The notes beneath the pieces were generated by a model, which ran no database searches, was not told where the DNA came from, and saw nothing but the letters and a program-made list of their open reading frames with translations. This document shows, piece after piece, positions 51,986-61,359 of a stretch of DNA of 64,000 nucleotides; the stretch's first letter is position 1; every line of letters begins with the position of its first letter. This DNA is from CBDFNC01 sp965249895 (GTDB lineage Bacteria > Pseudomonadota > Gammaproteobacteria > Enterobacterales > CBDFNC01): NCBI GenBank assembly GCA_965249895.1, contig CBDFNC010000005.1, positions 1,736,001 to 1,800,000 of the forward strand, written 5' to 3'. Position numbers and translations under genes: made by a program.

Positions 51986-53708
51986 AGAAATCCCTAGATG
52001 CCACAATAACTTCGTCTATGATGCCGGCACGAATGGTGAAATCGCCAAATCCTTCATCGGCTTCACGTTCCGTTGCCCAACGACCGATCAGGCCGTCTAA
52101 TTCATCAAGTATCTCTTGCTCGCTAATGTTTTCCCGGTACAACTTAGGAATACGCGTACCGTTTCTGTTACCACCAAGGTAAACATTGTATTTGCCAGGC
52201 CCTTTTCCAACTAAGCCAACTTCCGCCAATAAGGCGCGGCCACAACCGTTAGGACAACCGGTGACACGAAGTACGATATGCTCATCGCTTACCCCATGTT
52301 CACCCAATATCTCTTCAACATCAGTCACCAGACCTGGTAAGTAACGTTCGGCTTCAGCCATAGCGAGCGGACAGGTAGGCAAGGCCACACAGGCCATGGA
52401 GTTCTGGCGCTGCACACTCACTTCATCCGTCAGTAAACCGTATTTACGAGCCAGCTTTTCAATCTTGGTTTTTTCCTTGACTGGCACACCCGCAATAATC
52501 AGGTTCTGGTTTGCAGTCAGGCGGAAATCCCCCTTATGCACCTTGGCGATTTCGACCATACCCGACTTCAGGGGTTTACCCGGGAAGTCCAGAATGCGGC
52601 CGTTTTCAATAAACAGGGTCAGGTGCCACTTATTATCTATACCTTTGATCCAACCGAAGCGGTCACCGCGATATTCAAACTTATAGGGTTTGCATTCGGC
52701 AAAGGTAATCCCTGAGCGCCCTTCCACTTCTGCTTTAAATGCAGGGACACCCACGCGCTCGAGGGTATATTTGGTTTTGGACTGGTGGCGTTCACTGCGG
52801 TTTCCCCAATCTCTCTGAGTGGTCACTATGGCTTCCGCCACCTTGATCACGTCTTTCTTGGCAATAAAGCCGAATTCATCCGCTTTTCTCGGAAAGGTAC
52901 GCTGATCACCGTGGGCCATACCCAGGCCACCGCCCACCAGCACGTTATATCCAATAATTTCTTCGTCTTTGACTATGGCCACATAGCTGATGTCGTTGGC
53001 ATGCACATCAATGTCATTTTGCGGCGGCATCACAAAAGTGATCTTGAACTTACGCGGCAAATACACATTGCTGTAGAGAGGTTCGCTTTGCTCCTGGGAG
53101 TCAGCCACCTTCTCGCCGTTTAACCAGAGATCTGCATATCCTTTGGTATTGGGCAGAAAATGTTCACTGGTCTGCTTGGACAGCTCATACATCTCCGCGT
53201 GCAAGTGCGACTCCACCGGGTTGGAGGTACACAGAGTGTTTCGGTTCACGTCACCCGCGGTAAAGATGGAATCTATACCCACCTCATCCAGCCCCTGAAA
53301 AATCGGCCTCAGGTTACGTTTTAAAATACCGTGGTACTGGAATGTCTGCCTCGTGGTAATACGAATACTGCCGACCAAGGTACGCTCAGTGGCGTATTTA
53401 TCGATGGCCAGCCACTGTTCAGGGGTACATACACCACCTGGCATACGAGCACGCAACAGGAAGCTGTGGCGCGGGTCCAGTTTCTGTTTCTTACGTTCCC
53501 CACGGATATCCCTGTCATCCTGCTGATATAAACCATGGAATTTGATCAGCTGAATATCATCGTCACTAAAACCGCCGTATACCTGATCATCCAGAGCCTG
53601 CGCTATGGTGCCGCGCAGGAAGTTGCTCTCGGTTTTGATCCTTTCGTTGTCAGATAGTTTTTTGCCGTCCAGGCTATGATCCGGACTTGGCTTAGGCTCG
53701 TAACTCAT
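51978..53708 (-). CDS. cysI: Sulfite reductase haemoprotein subunit CysI
   Basis: Carries the coupled sirohaem and 4Fe-4S cluster that reduce sulfite to sulfide. At 576 residues (E. coli 570) it has the four cluster cysteines Cys440, Cys446, Cys485 and Cys489 (ACVALPTCPLAM and TGCPNGCGR), equivalent to E. coli 434/440/479/483. The haem-binding arginines are in SIRITTRQTFQ. The first base of its start is shared with the end of cysJ (TAATG type), so cysJIH are a coupled operon. Confidence 0.97.
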   Translation of the reverse strand: MSYEPKPSPDHSLDGKKLSDNERIKTESNFLRGTIAQALDDQVYGGFSDDDIQLIKFHGLYQQDDRDIRGERKKQKLDPRHSFLLRARMPGGVCTPEQWLAIDKYATERTLVGSIRITTRQTFQYHGILKRNLRPIFQGLDEVGIDSIFTAGDVNRNTLCTSNPVESHLHAEMYELSKQTSEHFLPNTKGYADLWLNGEKVADSQEQSEPLYSNVYLPRKFKITFVMPPQNDIDVHANDISYVAIVKDEEIIGYNVLVGGGLGMAHGDQRTFPRKADEFGFIAKKDVIKVAEAIVTTQRDWGNRSERHQSKTKYTLERVGVPAFKAEVEGRSGITFAECKPYKFEYRGDRFGWIKGIDNKWHLTLFIENGRILDFPGKPLKSGMVEIAKVHKGDFRLTANQNLIIAGVPVKEKTKIEKLARKYGLLTDEVSVQRQNSMACVALPTCPLAMAEAERYLPGLVTDVEEILGEHGVSDEHIVLRVTGCPNGCGRALLAEVGLVGKGPGKYNVYLGGNRNGTRIPKLYRENISEQEILDELDGLIGRWATEREADEGFGDFTIRAGIIDEVIVASRDFYG

Positions 53709-55522
53709 TAGTACACATCCCTCTGATAGCGTTTAGCACGACGCAGCTCACTCACATACTCTTCGGCCGCTTCACGGCTCTTTTTGCCTTGCTCGGCAAC
53801 TATTTCTATTAATGCTTCGTTGACATCTTTTGCCATACGGTTGGCGTCGCCACAGATATAGAAATGGCCACCCTGCTCTAACCACGAATACACTTCCGCA
53901 GCGTTTTCTCTTAATTTATCCTGCACATAGATTTTTTCTGCCTGATCGCGAGAGAACGCCACATCCAAACGCGTCAGCAAACCAGACTTCAGGTATGAGC
54001 GCCATTCTGTCTGGTATAAAAAATCTTCGGTAAAGGTCTGATCGCCAAAGAACATCCAGTTCTTACCTTCGGCATCGATGGCATCTCTTTGTTGCATAAA
54101 GGCTCTGAATGGTGCGACGCCAGTACCGGGTCCCACCATGATCACTGGAGTATTAGTATCAGCCGGCAGACGGAAGTTGTCGTTGTGCTCTACGAAAACC
54201 TTAATCTCCCCGCCTTCTTCCAGTCGCTTGAGGAAACCTGTAGTGCCACCGTGGCGCGCTTCGCCCTTGTCGTTTTCAAACTCCACCATACCCACAGTCA
54301 GGTGCACTTCTTCTTCCACCTCGGCCTGACTCGACGCAATGGAATAAAGCCTTGGGGTGATACGGCGTAACATGCCTACCAGCTCTTCTGCCGATAACTT
54401 GACCTTTTTCTTTACGCCGATAATATCGATGATCTGGTGGCTATTGGCATATTCACGGGCGGCATTTTTATCAGCGGCGACTTTGGCCAGCTTCTTGCTG
54501 CCGGAGATTTCTGCATATTTTTCGATAAAACCAGGGTAAGACTGAGTCAGCTCATAGTGCTTAACAAGAGCCTGGGACAGACTCAAGGCATCGCCGTCGA
54601 CACTGACCTCTTCATCACCGGACAAACCTACCTTGGCAAGTAGAGCCGTAACTAATTCAGGGTCATTTTCAAACCAGACACCCAGCGCATCACCGGCCTG
54701 GTATTGAATACCCGAGTCTTCCAGGGAAATTTCGAAGTGGCGCACATCCTTATTGGAATTGCGGCCGGTAATTTTCTGATTGGCTACCAAAGACGCCGTA
54801 TAAGGATTCTTCTTATCGTACTGGCTGGTATGAGCGCCCGCACCCGCCACAGGCAACTGAACTACCTGAGCTTCCGGGCCAGTTTCCAGGGTTTCCTCTA
54901 CCAGATCCAGTGCTTTTTCACTCCACTGTGCGGCAGGGGTTTCATAGTCTACGTCGCAGTCGATACGTGCCATGATGGCTTCGGCGCCTAATGCTGCCAG
55001 TCGCTCATCAAATTCTTTACCTGTCTGGCAGTAGAACTCGTAGCTGGAATCACCTAACGCCAGTACCGCGTATTTCAGGTTAGGCAGTTTAGGTGCTTTC
55101 TTAGAAGCCAGGAACTCATGTAGCTCAGCCGCATCATCAGGTGCTTCACCTTCACCGTTGGTGCTGACCACTATGATCATATGGGTTTCAGATTTCAGGT
55201 CCTTTGGTTTGTAGTCAGCCATGGACTTTAACTGCACGGCTAAACCTTTGGCTCTGGCATCTGCCGCAACTTGCTCTGCAACTCCTTTTGAGTTACCGGT
55301 TTGCGAGCCAAATAACACCGTCAATTTATTTGCCGGTGCGCTGGCTGCAGCAGCTATGGGAGCGGTTGCCGTTGCCACTGCACCACCCTGGCTGATCCCT
55401 GATAAATATCCGCTAACCCAGGCTAACTGGTTCGGATTTAATTCGGCCACTGCTTGCTGCAACTTGGATAATTGCGGCTCAGACAGAGGGCTTGTTAACG
55501 AAGAAAGTTCCTTTAACAACAT
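53708..55522 (-). CDS. cysJ: Sulfite reductase flavoprotein subunit CysJ
   Basis: Passes electrons from NADPH through FAD and FMN to CysI. The 604-residue protein has a flavodoxin domain beginning LFGSQTGNSKG at 70-80, an FAD-binding domain with PRLYSIASS, the NADPH-binding GPGTGVAPFRAF and the family C-terminus RYQRDVY. E. coli CysJ has 599 residues. It is the first gene of cysJIH. The ~165-bp upstream region probably holds the promoter; no clear CysB site could be picked out by eye. Confidence 0.97.
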   Translation of the reverse strand: MLLKELSSLTSPLSEPQLSKLQQAVAELNPNQLAWVSGYLSGISQGGAVATATAPIAAAASAPANKLTVLFGSQTGNSKGVAEQVAADARAKGLAVQLKSMADYKPKDLKSETHMIIVVSTNGEGEAPDDAAELHEFLASKKAPKLPNLKYAVLALGDSSYEFYCQTGKEFDERLAALGAEAIMARIDCDVDYETPAAQWSEKALDLVEETLETGPEAQVVQLPVAGAGAHTSQYDKKNPYTASLVANQKITGRNSNKDVRHFEISLEDSGIQYQAGDALGVWFENDPELVTALLAKVGLSGDEEVSVDGDALSLSQALVKHYELTQSYPGFIEKYAEISGSKKLAKVAADKNAAREYANSHQIIDIIGVKKKVKLSAEELVGMLRRITPRLYSIASSQAEVEEEVHLTVGMVEFENDKGEARHGGTTGFLKRLEEGGEIKVFVEHNDNFRLPADTNTPVIMVGPGTGVAPFRAFMQQRDAIDAEGKNWMFFGDQTFTEDFLYQTEWRSYLKSGLLTRLDVAFSRDQAEKIYVQDKLRENAAEVYSWLEQGGHFYICGDANRMAKDVNEALIEIVAEQGKKSREAAEEYVSELRRAKRYQRDVY

Positions 55523-55686
55523 GGCGAAATTTCCACTATCCCAAGAGTAATTGGGTCACAGTCTATATACGGGAATGGATAACCACAAAGAATGAATAAA
55601 GATTTTTTATAACTAAAAGAAATATAGATTTAGACAGGCTGAGACATGAAATGGGCAACTCCCTTGCCCCGAATTAAATCAAGGGA

Positions 55687-56349
55687 TTAGAAGTGAACTT
55701 CACCGCCGATAAAGAAACCTTTAAAGTCCTGATCCAGGTTTACCTTATCCTTGAGCTTAATTTCCTGATATTTGTAACCCGCACGGACCTTGAACTTCGC
55801 CATGGAATCCGGGTTAAATGTATAAGTCACGCCAGCCAACGCATCGATGGCGTTATCGTCTGTGACACCACCCGTTGCCAGGTCTCCAATCAGGCTAAAG
55901 TTGGTGCCGGGAATATGGAACTTAGCGCTACCGTAAACCTGAGGAATAGTTGAGTCTATGCTACGCGCATAGGCACCATCTGTTACGTTACCATCTAAGA
56001 ACTTAATATTTAAGCCCAGATCCAGTTCAATCAAGTCATTATCTAATAGCTGATAATAAAGTGTGCCATCATAGCTGTTTAGATCTGTGCTTACGCCCTT
56101 ACCGTCACGGTTACCACCCGTATCCAGGTTGTTGTAAGCAACTCTTACTTGTGGCAATAAAATAATAGAATGCTCTAATGCAGCATAACTACTGCCACGT
56201 GTTTTACTCTCGAAGTTGGCTGCATCGTGGTTTATAGAGCCGTCGGTAGTTGACCGGGTCAGATCGCCACCTAAAAACACTCCCCAATCATCAGCCAAAA
56301 CATTGCCGCTAGTTACGGCCAACAGGCCTGCTATCAGTACTTTTTTCAT
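55687..56349 (-). CDS. TIGR04219-type outer-membrane beta-barrel protein
   Basis: A 220-residue outer-membrane protein: signal peptide (cleavage after VLA near residue 19), alternating hydrophobic strands and a C-terminal Phe (GGEVHF) required for barrel assembly. The start ADDWGVFLGGD and the conserved LLPQVRVAYNNLDT are like TIGR04219 proteins of Vibrio and Shewanella. Function unknown. It is a single-gene unit on the minus strand after DUF2333. Confidence 0.8.
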   Translation of the reverse strand: MKKVLIAGLLAVTSGNVLADDWGVFLGGDLTRSTTDGSINHDAANFESKTRGSSYAALEHSIILLPQVRVAYNNLDTGGNRDGKGVSTDLNSYDGTLYYQLLDNDLIELDLGLNIKFLDGNVTDGAYARSIDSTIPQVYGSAKFHIPGTNFSLIGDLATGGVTDDNAIDALAGVTYTFNPDSMAKFKVRAGYKYQEIKLKDKVNLDQDFKGFFIGGEVHF

Positions 56350-56474
56350 TATATAAAGACTCCCCGAATAAAATCAGAGGCAGTTTAACGAACATGATGG
56401 GAGAAGCAATCATCAATTGGTCATAAATGCCGAATGATTGACTTGGTTTTTTGGTGTTACGGCAAGCAAATAAG

Positions 56475-56504
56475 CGAGCACCAGGCCAATGACTCCGGTG
56501 CTCG
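56475..56504 (-). terminator. Terminator after the DUF2333 gene
   Basis: Perfect 8-bp stem CGAGCACC/GGTGCTCG with a 14-nt loop, about 20 nt past the minus-strand stop; TTATTTG follows on that strand. Confidence 0.65.
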
Positions 56505-56522
56505 TGGTAAAACCTGGGGAAA

Positions 56523-57512
56523 TTAACCCTTGTTTAGCAGCTCTATTAGATCGATAACCGACGCGTTAGCCCGGGACACATAGTTCGCCATTACCAGAGA
56601 GTGATTTGCAACAAAACCAAACCCGGTACCGTTTAACACCACTGGACTCCAAATCGAATCTTGGGTCGCTTCCAGCTCACGAATAATCTGTCGTACGCTG
56701 ACGGTTGCGTTTTTTTTCTCCAGAACCCCTTTAAAATCCACCTCAATAGCACGCATCAAGTGAAGGATCGCCCAGGAAGCACCACGAGATTCGTAAAACA
56801 CATCGTCGATTTTCCACCAGCTGGTTTTCACCTGAACTTCATCGGGAGCGTCTGTGGAGCGCTCTGCAGCCGCATCACCCGCCAAATCGGTATTCAAGCT
56901 GTGTTTGCCCACACTCGCGCTCAACTTCTGGGATTGATTGCCTAACCGGCTCTGCACTTCCTTTAGCCAGGCCACCAGATTATCGGCCCTTGCATAAAAC
57001 TGGGCATCAGGTTGGTTGGGATCCGCCAGCCGAGCACGATAACTATATAACGCATCGATACCTTTACGGTATTCACCTTCGGCGCTGGGGAATAACCAGC
57101 TGCGGTTATTGATATTAAATGCCGGCTGGGCGGTTTTCAGGTCCTTGTCTGCGCTCGACTGGCTCTGCGAACGGCTTAAGTCTTTACGCATCACCAGGGA
57201 CATATCCCTCACCTGCTCCAAGACACCCAATTCCCAGGCTGGCATGTTATCCATTAAGACACTTGGCGGCATCTTATCATTGCTTAAATAACCGCCCGGC
57301 TTGTCCAGTAAGGTTTCTGCAATACGAGCTAAGGTGGTTGTCGTGGTGTAACCTACAACAGGCTCAAACCCTTGTTCTTTTGCCTGCTCAACCGAATAAC
57401 CTTTAACATCGAACAGATCAGGCTCAATGCTCCAGTACACGGCAACCAAATAGTTGACTAATAAAAAGACTCCTGCCCCAATCAGCAGGTTTCGCGGGCG
57501 AATATTTAGCAT
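56523..57512 (-). CDS. DUF2333 family membrane-anchored protein
   Basis: A 329-residue protein with an N-terminal membrane anchor (about residues 9-27) and a large, probably periplasmic, helical domain. Family-typical segments are VGYTTTTTLARIAETLLDKPGGYLSND (seen as TLARIAETLLDKPGGYLSND) and MPAWELGVLEQVRDMSLVMR. Function is unknown; DUF2333 genes are common in marine gammaproteobacteria. It lies 12 nt after the copper chaperone gene, so the two may be co-transcribed. Confidence 0.85.
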   Translation of the reverse strand: MLNIRPRNLLIGAGVFLLVNYLVAVYWSIEPDLFDVKGYSVEQAKEQGFEPVVGYTTTTTLARIAETLLDKPGGYLSNDKMPPSVLMDNMPAWELGVLEQVRDMSLVMRKDLSRSQSQSSADKDLKTAQPAFNINNRSWLFPSAEGEYRKGIDALYSYRARLADPNQPDAQFYARADNLVAWLKEVQSRLGNQSQKLSASVGKHSLNTDLAGDAAAERSTDAPDEVQVKTSWWKIDDVFYESRGASWAILHLMRAIEVDFKGVLEKKNATVSVRQIIRELEATQDSIWSPVVLNGTGFGFVANHSLVMANYVSRANASVIDLIELLNKG

Positions 57513-57524
57513 AGAGAAACCTTA

Positions 57525-57971
57525 TTAATGTTTATGTTTTGTTTTAGCTTTAACAGATTCTACTGGGGCCGTGAACTCAACCTCATCACCACTTTCAAAA
57601 ATTAACGTAAAATCAACTTCTTGCCCTGGCTCCAATTGACCATCCAGGCCCATAACCATAATGTGGTGACCGCCTGGCTCCAGCGTCGCCATCCCCTTAG
57701 CCGGGACCTCTATGAACTCAACTTTACGCATTTTCATCAAACCATCTATCAATTCATGACCGTGCAACTCTACTTTGGCCGGTAAATCACTCTTTACCGC
57801 CACCAGCTTCATTACTTTATCACCGTCATTTTTAAGCATTAAAAATGCGGCTGTGTTGGGAACGTGCGGCAGGGTGGCCCGCACATAAGGATGCATAGCC
57901 GACACATCGGCAAATGCAGCAGCAGAAACGAGAGACAAGGCGGAAACAGCGGCACAAACAAATTTTTTCAT
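57525..57971 (-). CDS. PCuAC-type periplasmic copper chaperone
   Basis: Binds Cu(I) in the periplasm, typically for cytochrome oxidase assembly. From the ATG at 57971 (AAGGGA upstream) it has 148 residues, with a signal peptide ending AFA near residue 21. The DUF461/PCuAC copper site H(M)X10MX21HXM is visible: His in ELHGHELIDGLMKMRKVEF is followed by HHIMVMG. A His-rich end (KTKHKH) may add metal affinity. A 21-codon upstream extension is not conserved. No Cox genes are nearby. Confidence 0.85.
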   Translation of the reverse strand: MKKFVCAAVSALSLVSAAAFADVSAMHPYVRATLPHVPNTAAFLMLKNDGDKVMKLVAVKSDLPAKVELHGHELIDGLMKMRKVEFIEVPAKGMATLEPGGHHIMVMGLDGQLEPGQEVDFTLIFESGDEVEFTAPVESVKAKTKHKH

Positions 57972-58094
57972 TTTAAAATCCCTTAAGTTGCCTGAATGGG
58001 CTCCAAATCTAATGTAAAGCTTCTGATTACTCAAATAATTTTGGCCACTGAATTATATTTACTTCAAGCTTAAAAATATCAACTCGAAGTTACC

Positions 58095-58307
58095 CTATTT
58101 ATGACTGACCCGCCTGGAACGACCCCATAACCAGTAAACAACAGCTGCCAGGATTAGCCAGGGAGCAAGTTTTACAACCAAGCCCAAGGCTCCAACAAAA
58201 AATATCACCAGTAAGGCGACAAACACCACTGCAACCGAGCCTAGCAGGGTGAAACCTGTCATAACAATACCGGCACAGACAAATACAAACATCAGTAGCT
58301 CAAACAT
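58095..58307 (-). CDS. pspG: Phage shock protein G
   Basis: A 70-residue inner-membrane protein that aligns along its length with E. coli PspG: MFELLMFVFVCAGIVMTGFT here versus MLELLFVIGFFVMLMVTGVS in E. coli, and VVKLAPWLILAAVVYWLWG versus MIKLLPWLLLAIAVVWV. Two or three hydrophobic segments are followed by a basic end. PspG is an effector of the PspF regulon. Here it lies 142 bp downstream of pspC, after a hairpin, so it may be expressed partly separately. Confidence 0.85.
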   Translation of the reverse strand: MFELLMFVFVCAGIVMTGFTLLGSVAVVFVALLVIFFVGALGLVVKLAPWLILAAVVYWLWGRSRRVSHK

Positions 58308-58363
58308 ATACCCACCCTACCTTTCTTTGATCTTCACGATTGTCCATCAAAGCAATCAAAAAA

Positions 58364-58405
58364 TAATGGGTACTCTGCATCATACGAGATGTCCTTATAC
58401 CCATT
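58364..58405 (-). terminator. Hairpin between pspC and pspG
   Basis: Stem AATGGGTA/TACCCATT with a ~26-nt loop, followed on the minus strand by ATTTTTTG. A partial terminator between pspAC and pspG is plausible. Confidence 0.5.
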
Positions 58406-58449
58406 TTTGCTCAATGACAATAAAAAGTGTTTTTCACGAAAATATCATG

Positions 58450-58656
58450 CTAGTCCAACCAATGCGCCAGGTCGGTTTCAGGTTTTAAAAAATAGGCTGC
58501 CAGTAAATATGCCACCAGCACAATATGCGGCAACATCAGGGCTGCGGCTAAAGCGCACACGCGAACATTCCTTGCTTTCCAGCCAAACCGTTTTGCGATG
58601 CCGGCACAAACCCCAGCTACCTTTTGATTCTCCGGGTCCCGGCTGATATTAAGCAT
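58450..58656 (-). CDS. pspC: Phage shock protein C domain protein
   Basis: A 68-residue PspC: the cytoplasmic start RDPENQKVAGVCAGIAKRFG with the PspC signature and one or two membrane segments (about 34-56). E. coli PspC has 119 residues with a longer periplasmic tail; the form here is short. It overlaps the pspA stop by 8 nt. No pspB lies between pspA and pspC, unlike E. coli, so signal transduction to PspA may rely on PspC alone or on another partner. Confidence 0.85.
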   Translation of the reverse strand: MLNISRDPENQKVAGVCAGIAKRFGWKARNVRVCALAAALMLPHIVLVAYLLAAYFLKPETDLAHWLD

Positions 58657-59308
58657 GTTGCGCCTCCTTAATCTTCTCGAGCTCTTGGGTTATGGCCTCT
58701 TCTGCGGCCAATACCTCTAACTGAGTCTTTAAATCAGGCTTGCCTCCTAAGGTGCTGGCCTCGACCCGAGATTCAATATCGTCGACCTTGCGCTCATAAA
58801 TTTCAAACTTTGCCATCAAACTGTCGAGCTTGGAGCTATCAAGTTGGCGACGCGCCTTAACCTGGCAGCTCGCCGTCTTCACTCTCAACACCAGGCTTCG
58901 TTGTTTTTCTCTGGCTTGCGTTAGTTTGCTCTGAAGTTTGTTGCAGTCCCCTTCCACCTGCACTACCAATTGCCCGACCCGAGACATTTCCTGCTCAATC
59001 ACCTCCATCTCAGTTTCCAGGTTGCGCTTTTCCATCAATGCCGCCTTAGCTAACTCCTCCGCTCCTTTATTCACAGCTAGCTCGGCTTTTTGATACCAAG
59101 TTCCACACTTCTCCTTCAGCTGAGTAAGCTGCCTGGACAAGTTCTTTTTTTCAGACAGCAATGACGCAGCCTGAGTGCGGGTCTCAACCAGAGTTTCTTC
59201 CATCTCCTGGATCATCAAACGAATGAGCTTTTGAGGGTCTTCCGCCTTATCCAGGGCAGCATGTAAGTTGGCATTGATCACATCATTTAATCTTGAAAAT
59301 ACACCCAT
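58649..59308 (-). CDS. pspA: Phage shock protein A
   Basis: Peripheral inner-membrane protein of the ESCRT-III-like PspA/IM30 family that stabilises damaged membranes and restrains the activator PspF. The 219-residue protein (E. coli 222) is almost all coiled coil, with the N-terminal amphipathic helix MGVFSRLNDVINANLHAALD and the family motif EDPQKLIRLMIQEMEETLVE. A GGAGG site is just before the ATG. A sigma54-type promoter lies upstream; pspF is not in this window. Confidence 0.95.
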   Translation of the reverse strand: MGVFSRLNDVINANLHAALDKAEDPQKLIRLMIQEMEETLVETRTQAASLLSEKKNLSRQLTQLKEKCGTWYQKAELAVNKGAEELAKAALMEKRNLETEMEVIEQEMSRVGQLVVQVEGDCNKLQSKLTQAREKQRSLVLRVKTASCQVKARRQLDSSKLDSLMAKFEIYERKVDDIESRVEASTLGGKPDLKTQLEVLAAEEAITQELEKIKEAQHA

Positions 59309-59349
59309 ACTTCCTCCAACAGGTAAAATAATTAACTACAGCCATAACT

Positions 59350-59366
59350 AGCAAGTACCAGGCCAA
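59350..59366 (-). promoter_or_regulatory. Sigma54 (RpoN) promoter of pspA
   Basis: On the minus strand TTGGCCTGGTACTTGCT matches the consensus YTGGCACGRNNNTTGCW at 12 of 14 defined positions, with GG and GC exactly 10 nt apart. It lies about 42 nt upstream of the pspA start, which fits the known sigma54/PspF control of psp genes. Confidence 0.8.
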
Positions 59367-59448
59367 AACCAACGTATTTAGTATTACATTGTTATTAAAG
59401 GGTTTTTTACAAATCACATTAACCCAATAAGGATCAGAAATAAAATAA

Positions 59449-59482
59449 GGTTAATATAACCAAATTAATGGTTATATTAACC
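59449..59482. promoter_or_regulatory. Perfect 13-bp inverted repeat between pspA and dctB
   Basis: GGTTAATATAACC and GGTTATATTAACC separated by 8 bp (AAATTAAT). It is about 110-140 bp upstream of the predicted pspA transcription start, the range of PspF enhancer sites, and about 110 bp before the chosen dctB start. It may be an enhancer for pspA or an operator for dctBD. Confidence 0.6.
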
Positions 59483-59589
59483 AATTGGAACGACGTGAGT
59501 TTTTTTCAAACATACTGGTACACTTCCTCGTTTTCACTCGGGGTAACAATGAACTTTTTTCAGCTTCCTTTGCTCCCGGTAACCGGTTT

Positions 59590-61359
59590 ATGAAAAAACC
59601 ATTCTTTAAGCTAACCGTTCTTTGGTTAATCCTGATGTTGGTTACACTCCTCTACAGCTATCAACACACCAAGGTAAAGCTGGAGCAACAGGCCCAATTT
59701 GAGCTCACTCGATTTGCCGCCAAACTCAATATTGAACTGGACAAGTATCGCAGCATTCCAGGTGTCATCGCGTTACATCCTTTACTGAAGAATGCAGTCC
59801 AAGGGAAGCAATACAGAAGCGCAGCTAACGAGCTGTTGCTGCAGATAAACGAAAAACTAAACAGTGATGTGATTTACTTGATGGATCATAATGGTACAAC
59901 ACTGGCTGCCAGTAACTGGCTAAAAGACACCTCCTTCGTGGGCTCAAATTACGCATTCCGCCCCTATTTTCAGCAAGCGGTAGCGGGAGAAACGGGCAGC
60001 TATTTTGCCTTAGGAAATCGCTCGAATAAACGGGGTTATTTCTTTTCCTACCCTGTGCTGGAGAACGACATCATAATAGGAGTTGTCGCGGTCAAGGTAT
60101 CACTTCGGGTGATAGAGCAAGGCTGGAGGAACCCCATTGACCTGTACCTGTTGACCGACCAACAAGGTGTTGTATTTTATAGTTCAAAGCCAGGTTTACG
60201 CTATCACTCCCTGACCCAGCTTTCCGAGCAACAAAGAAACCGGCTGATCACTAGCCGACAATATGGTAAACACCCGCTCACCCCATTGTCACTACTCCCC
60301 AGCCTGGCAACACTGATTAAACAGAAAGAGATTTCTCTGCTATCAGAAAACTATCTGGTAACAAAAATCAACATGCCCGATGCAGGCTGGTTATTGTGGT
60401 CCCTCATCAAGCCGGCTCAGATGGTCAAACCTATTGCTTCCAGCTTAATGTTGATCTCGCTGGTTTACTTGGTATTCAGCTTGATATGGCTGTATTGGCA
60501 AACAATTACTCTGGCAAAGAGCCGACTGGCAAAAATGAATCAAGACCTGGAACTCAGAGTGACGGACCGGACAAAAGTACTTAAAGCCAGTAACCATCAA
60601 CTCAAGCTGACCCTGGATAAATACCAGCAAACCGTAATAACGCTGGAGCAAACTGAGTCCGAACTGATCCAGGCTGCCAAGCTCGCCACTCTGGGGGAAA
60701 TGTCTGCCAGTATTAACCATGAGCTAAATCAGCCCCTGGCGGCCATTCGAACCTACAGTGAAAACGCCATACGTTTATTAGAAAAAAACAGGCTGGACAG
60801 CACCAGAGAAAACTTGGGGGAAATCGTCAACCTGAGCAAGAAAATGGGTCAGATCATCGCCCAATTTAAGGTGTTCAGTCGTAAATCCCAGGGCCGCAAT
60901 AGCCCAACACCGCTACTGGATACGATTAAAGCCGCTATCTCTCTATTGCAAAGCAATATGTTAAAGCAAGGTGTTATCATCCAGCTCGAAAATATTAATA
61001 GCGAAACTCTGGTGTTGGCTGACCCCATTACCCTAGAGCAAGTACTCATTAACCTGCTTTCCAATGCTTTAAATGCAGTGGAGCAAACGAACACTCCGCA
61101 AATTGTAGTTAGTGCCAGGGAAACACCACAATATTTAATCCTACAAGTTTGGGATAATGGTCAGGGGATCAGCGCTGCAGATAGCGAAAGATTATTCGTC
61201 CCATTTTTTACCACCAAGGAAAAAGGACTGGGGTTAGGGCTGGCGATCTCTCGCCGAATTGTACGCTCTTTTGGCGGCGAGCTTACTTTGCTTCAAGGTG
61301 ATCCCGGTGCCACGTTTCAAATTAAGTTAAGTCAATTTCAGGAAAACGACGATGAATGA
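59590..61359 (+). CDS. dctB: C4-dicarboxylate sensor histidine kinase DctB
   Basis: Membrane sensor for succinate, malate or fumarate. From the ATG at 59590 the protein has 589 residues: TM1 at about 8-24, a double PDC periplasmic sensor domain (about 30-280), TM2 at about 283-304, a coiled coil, and the kinase core with phospho-acceptor His377 (ASINHELNQPLAAIRTYSEN), the N-box LINLLSNALNAVEQ and DNGQGI with GLGLGLAISRRIV. It ends overlapping dctD by 8 nt. A TTG at 59485 could extend it, overlapping the inverted-repeat region; the chosen start lacks a strong ribosome site. Confidence 0.92.
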   Translation: MKKPFFKLTVLWLILMLVTLLYSYQHTKVKLEQQAQFELTRFAAKLNIELDKYRSIPGVIALHPLLKNAVQGKQYRSAANELLLQINEKLNSDVIYLMDHNGTTLAASNWLKDTSFVGSNYAFRPYFQQAVAGETGSYFALGNRSNKRGYFFSYPVLENDIIIGVVAVKVSLRVIEQGWRNPIDLYLLTDQQGVVFYSSKPGLRYHSLTQLSEQQRNRLITSRQYGKHPLTPLSLLPSLATLIKQKEISLLSENYLVTKINMPDAGWLLWSLIKPAQMVKPIASSLMLISLVYLVFSLIWLYWQTITLAKSRLAKMNQDLELRVTDRTKVLKASNHQLKLTLDKYQQTVITLEQTESELIQAAKLATLGEMSASINHELNQPLAAIRTYSENAIRLLEKNRLDSTRENLGEIVNLSKKMGQIIAQFKVFSRKSQGRNSPTPLLDTIKAAISLLQSNMLKQGVIIQLENINSETLVLADPITLEQVLINLLSNALNAVEQTNTPQIVVSARETPQYLILQVWDNGQGISAADSERLFVPFFTTKEKGLGLGLAISRRIVRSFGGELTLLQGDPGATFQIKLSQFQENDDE

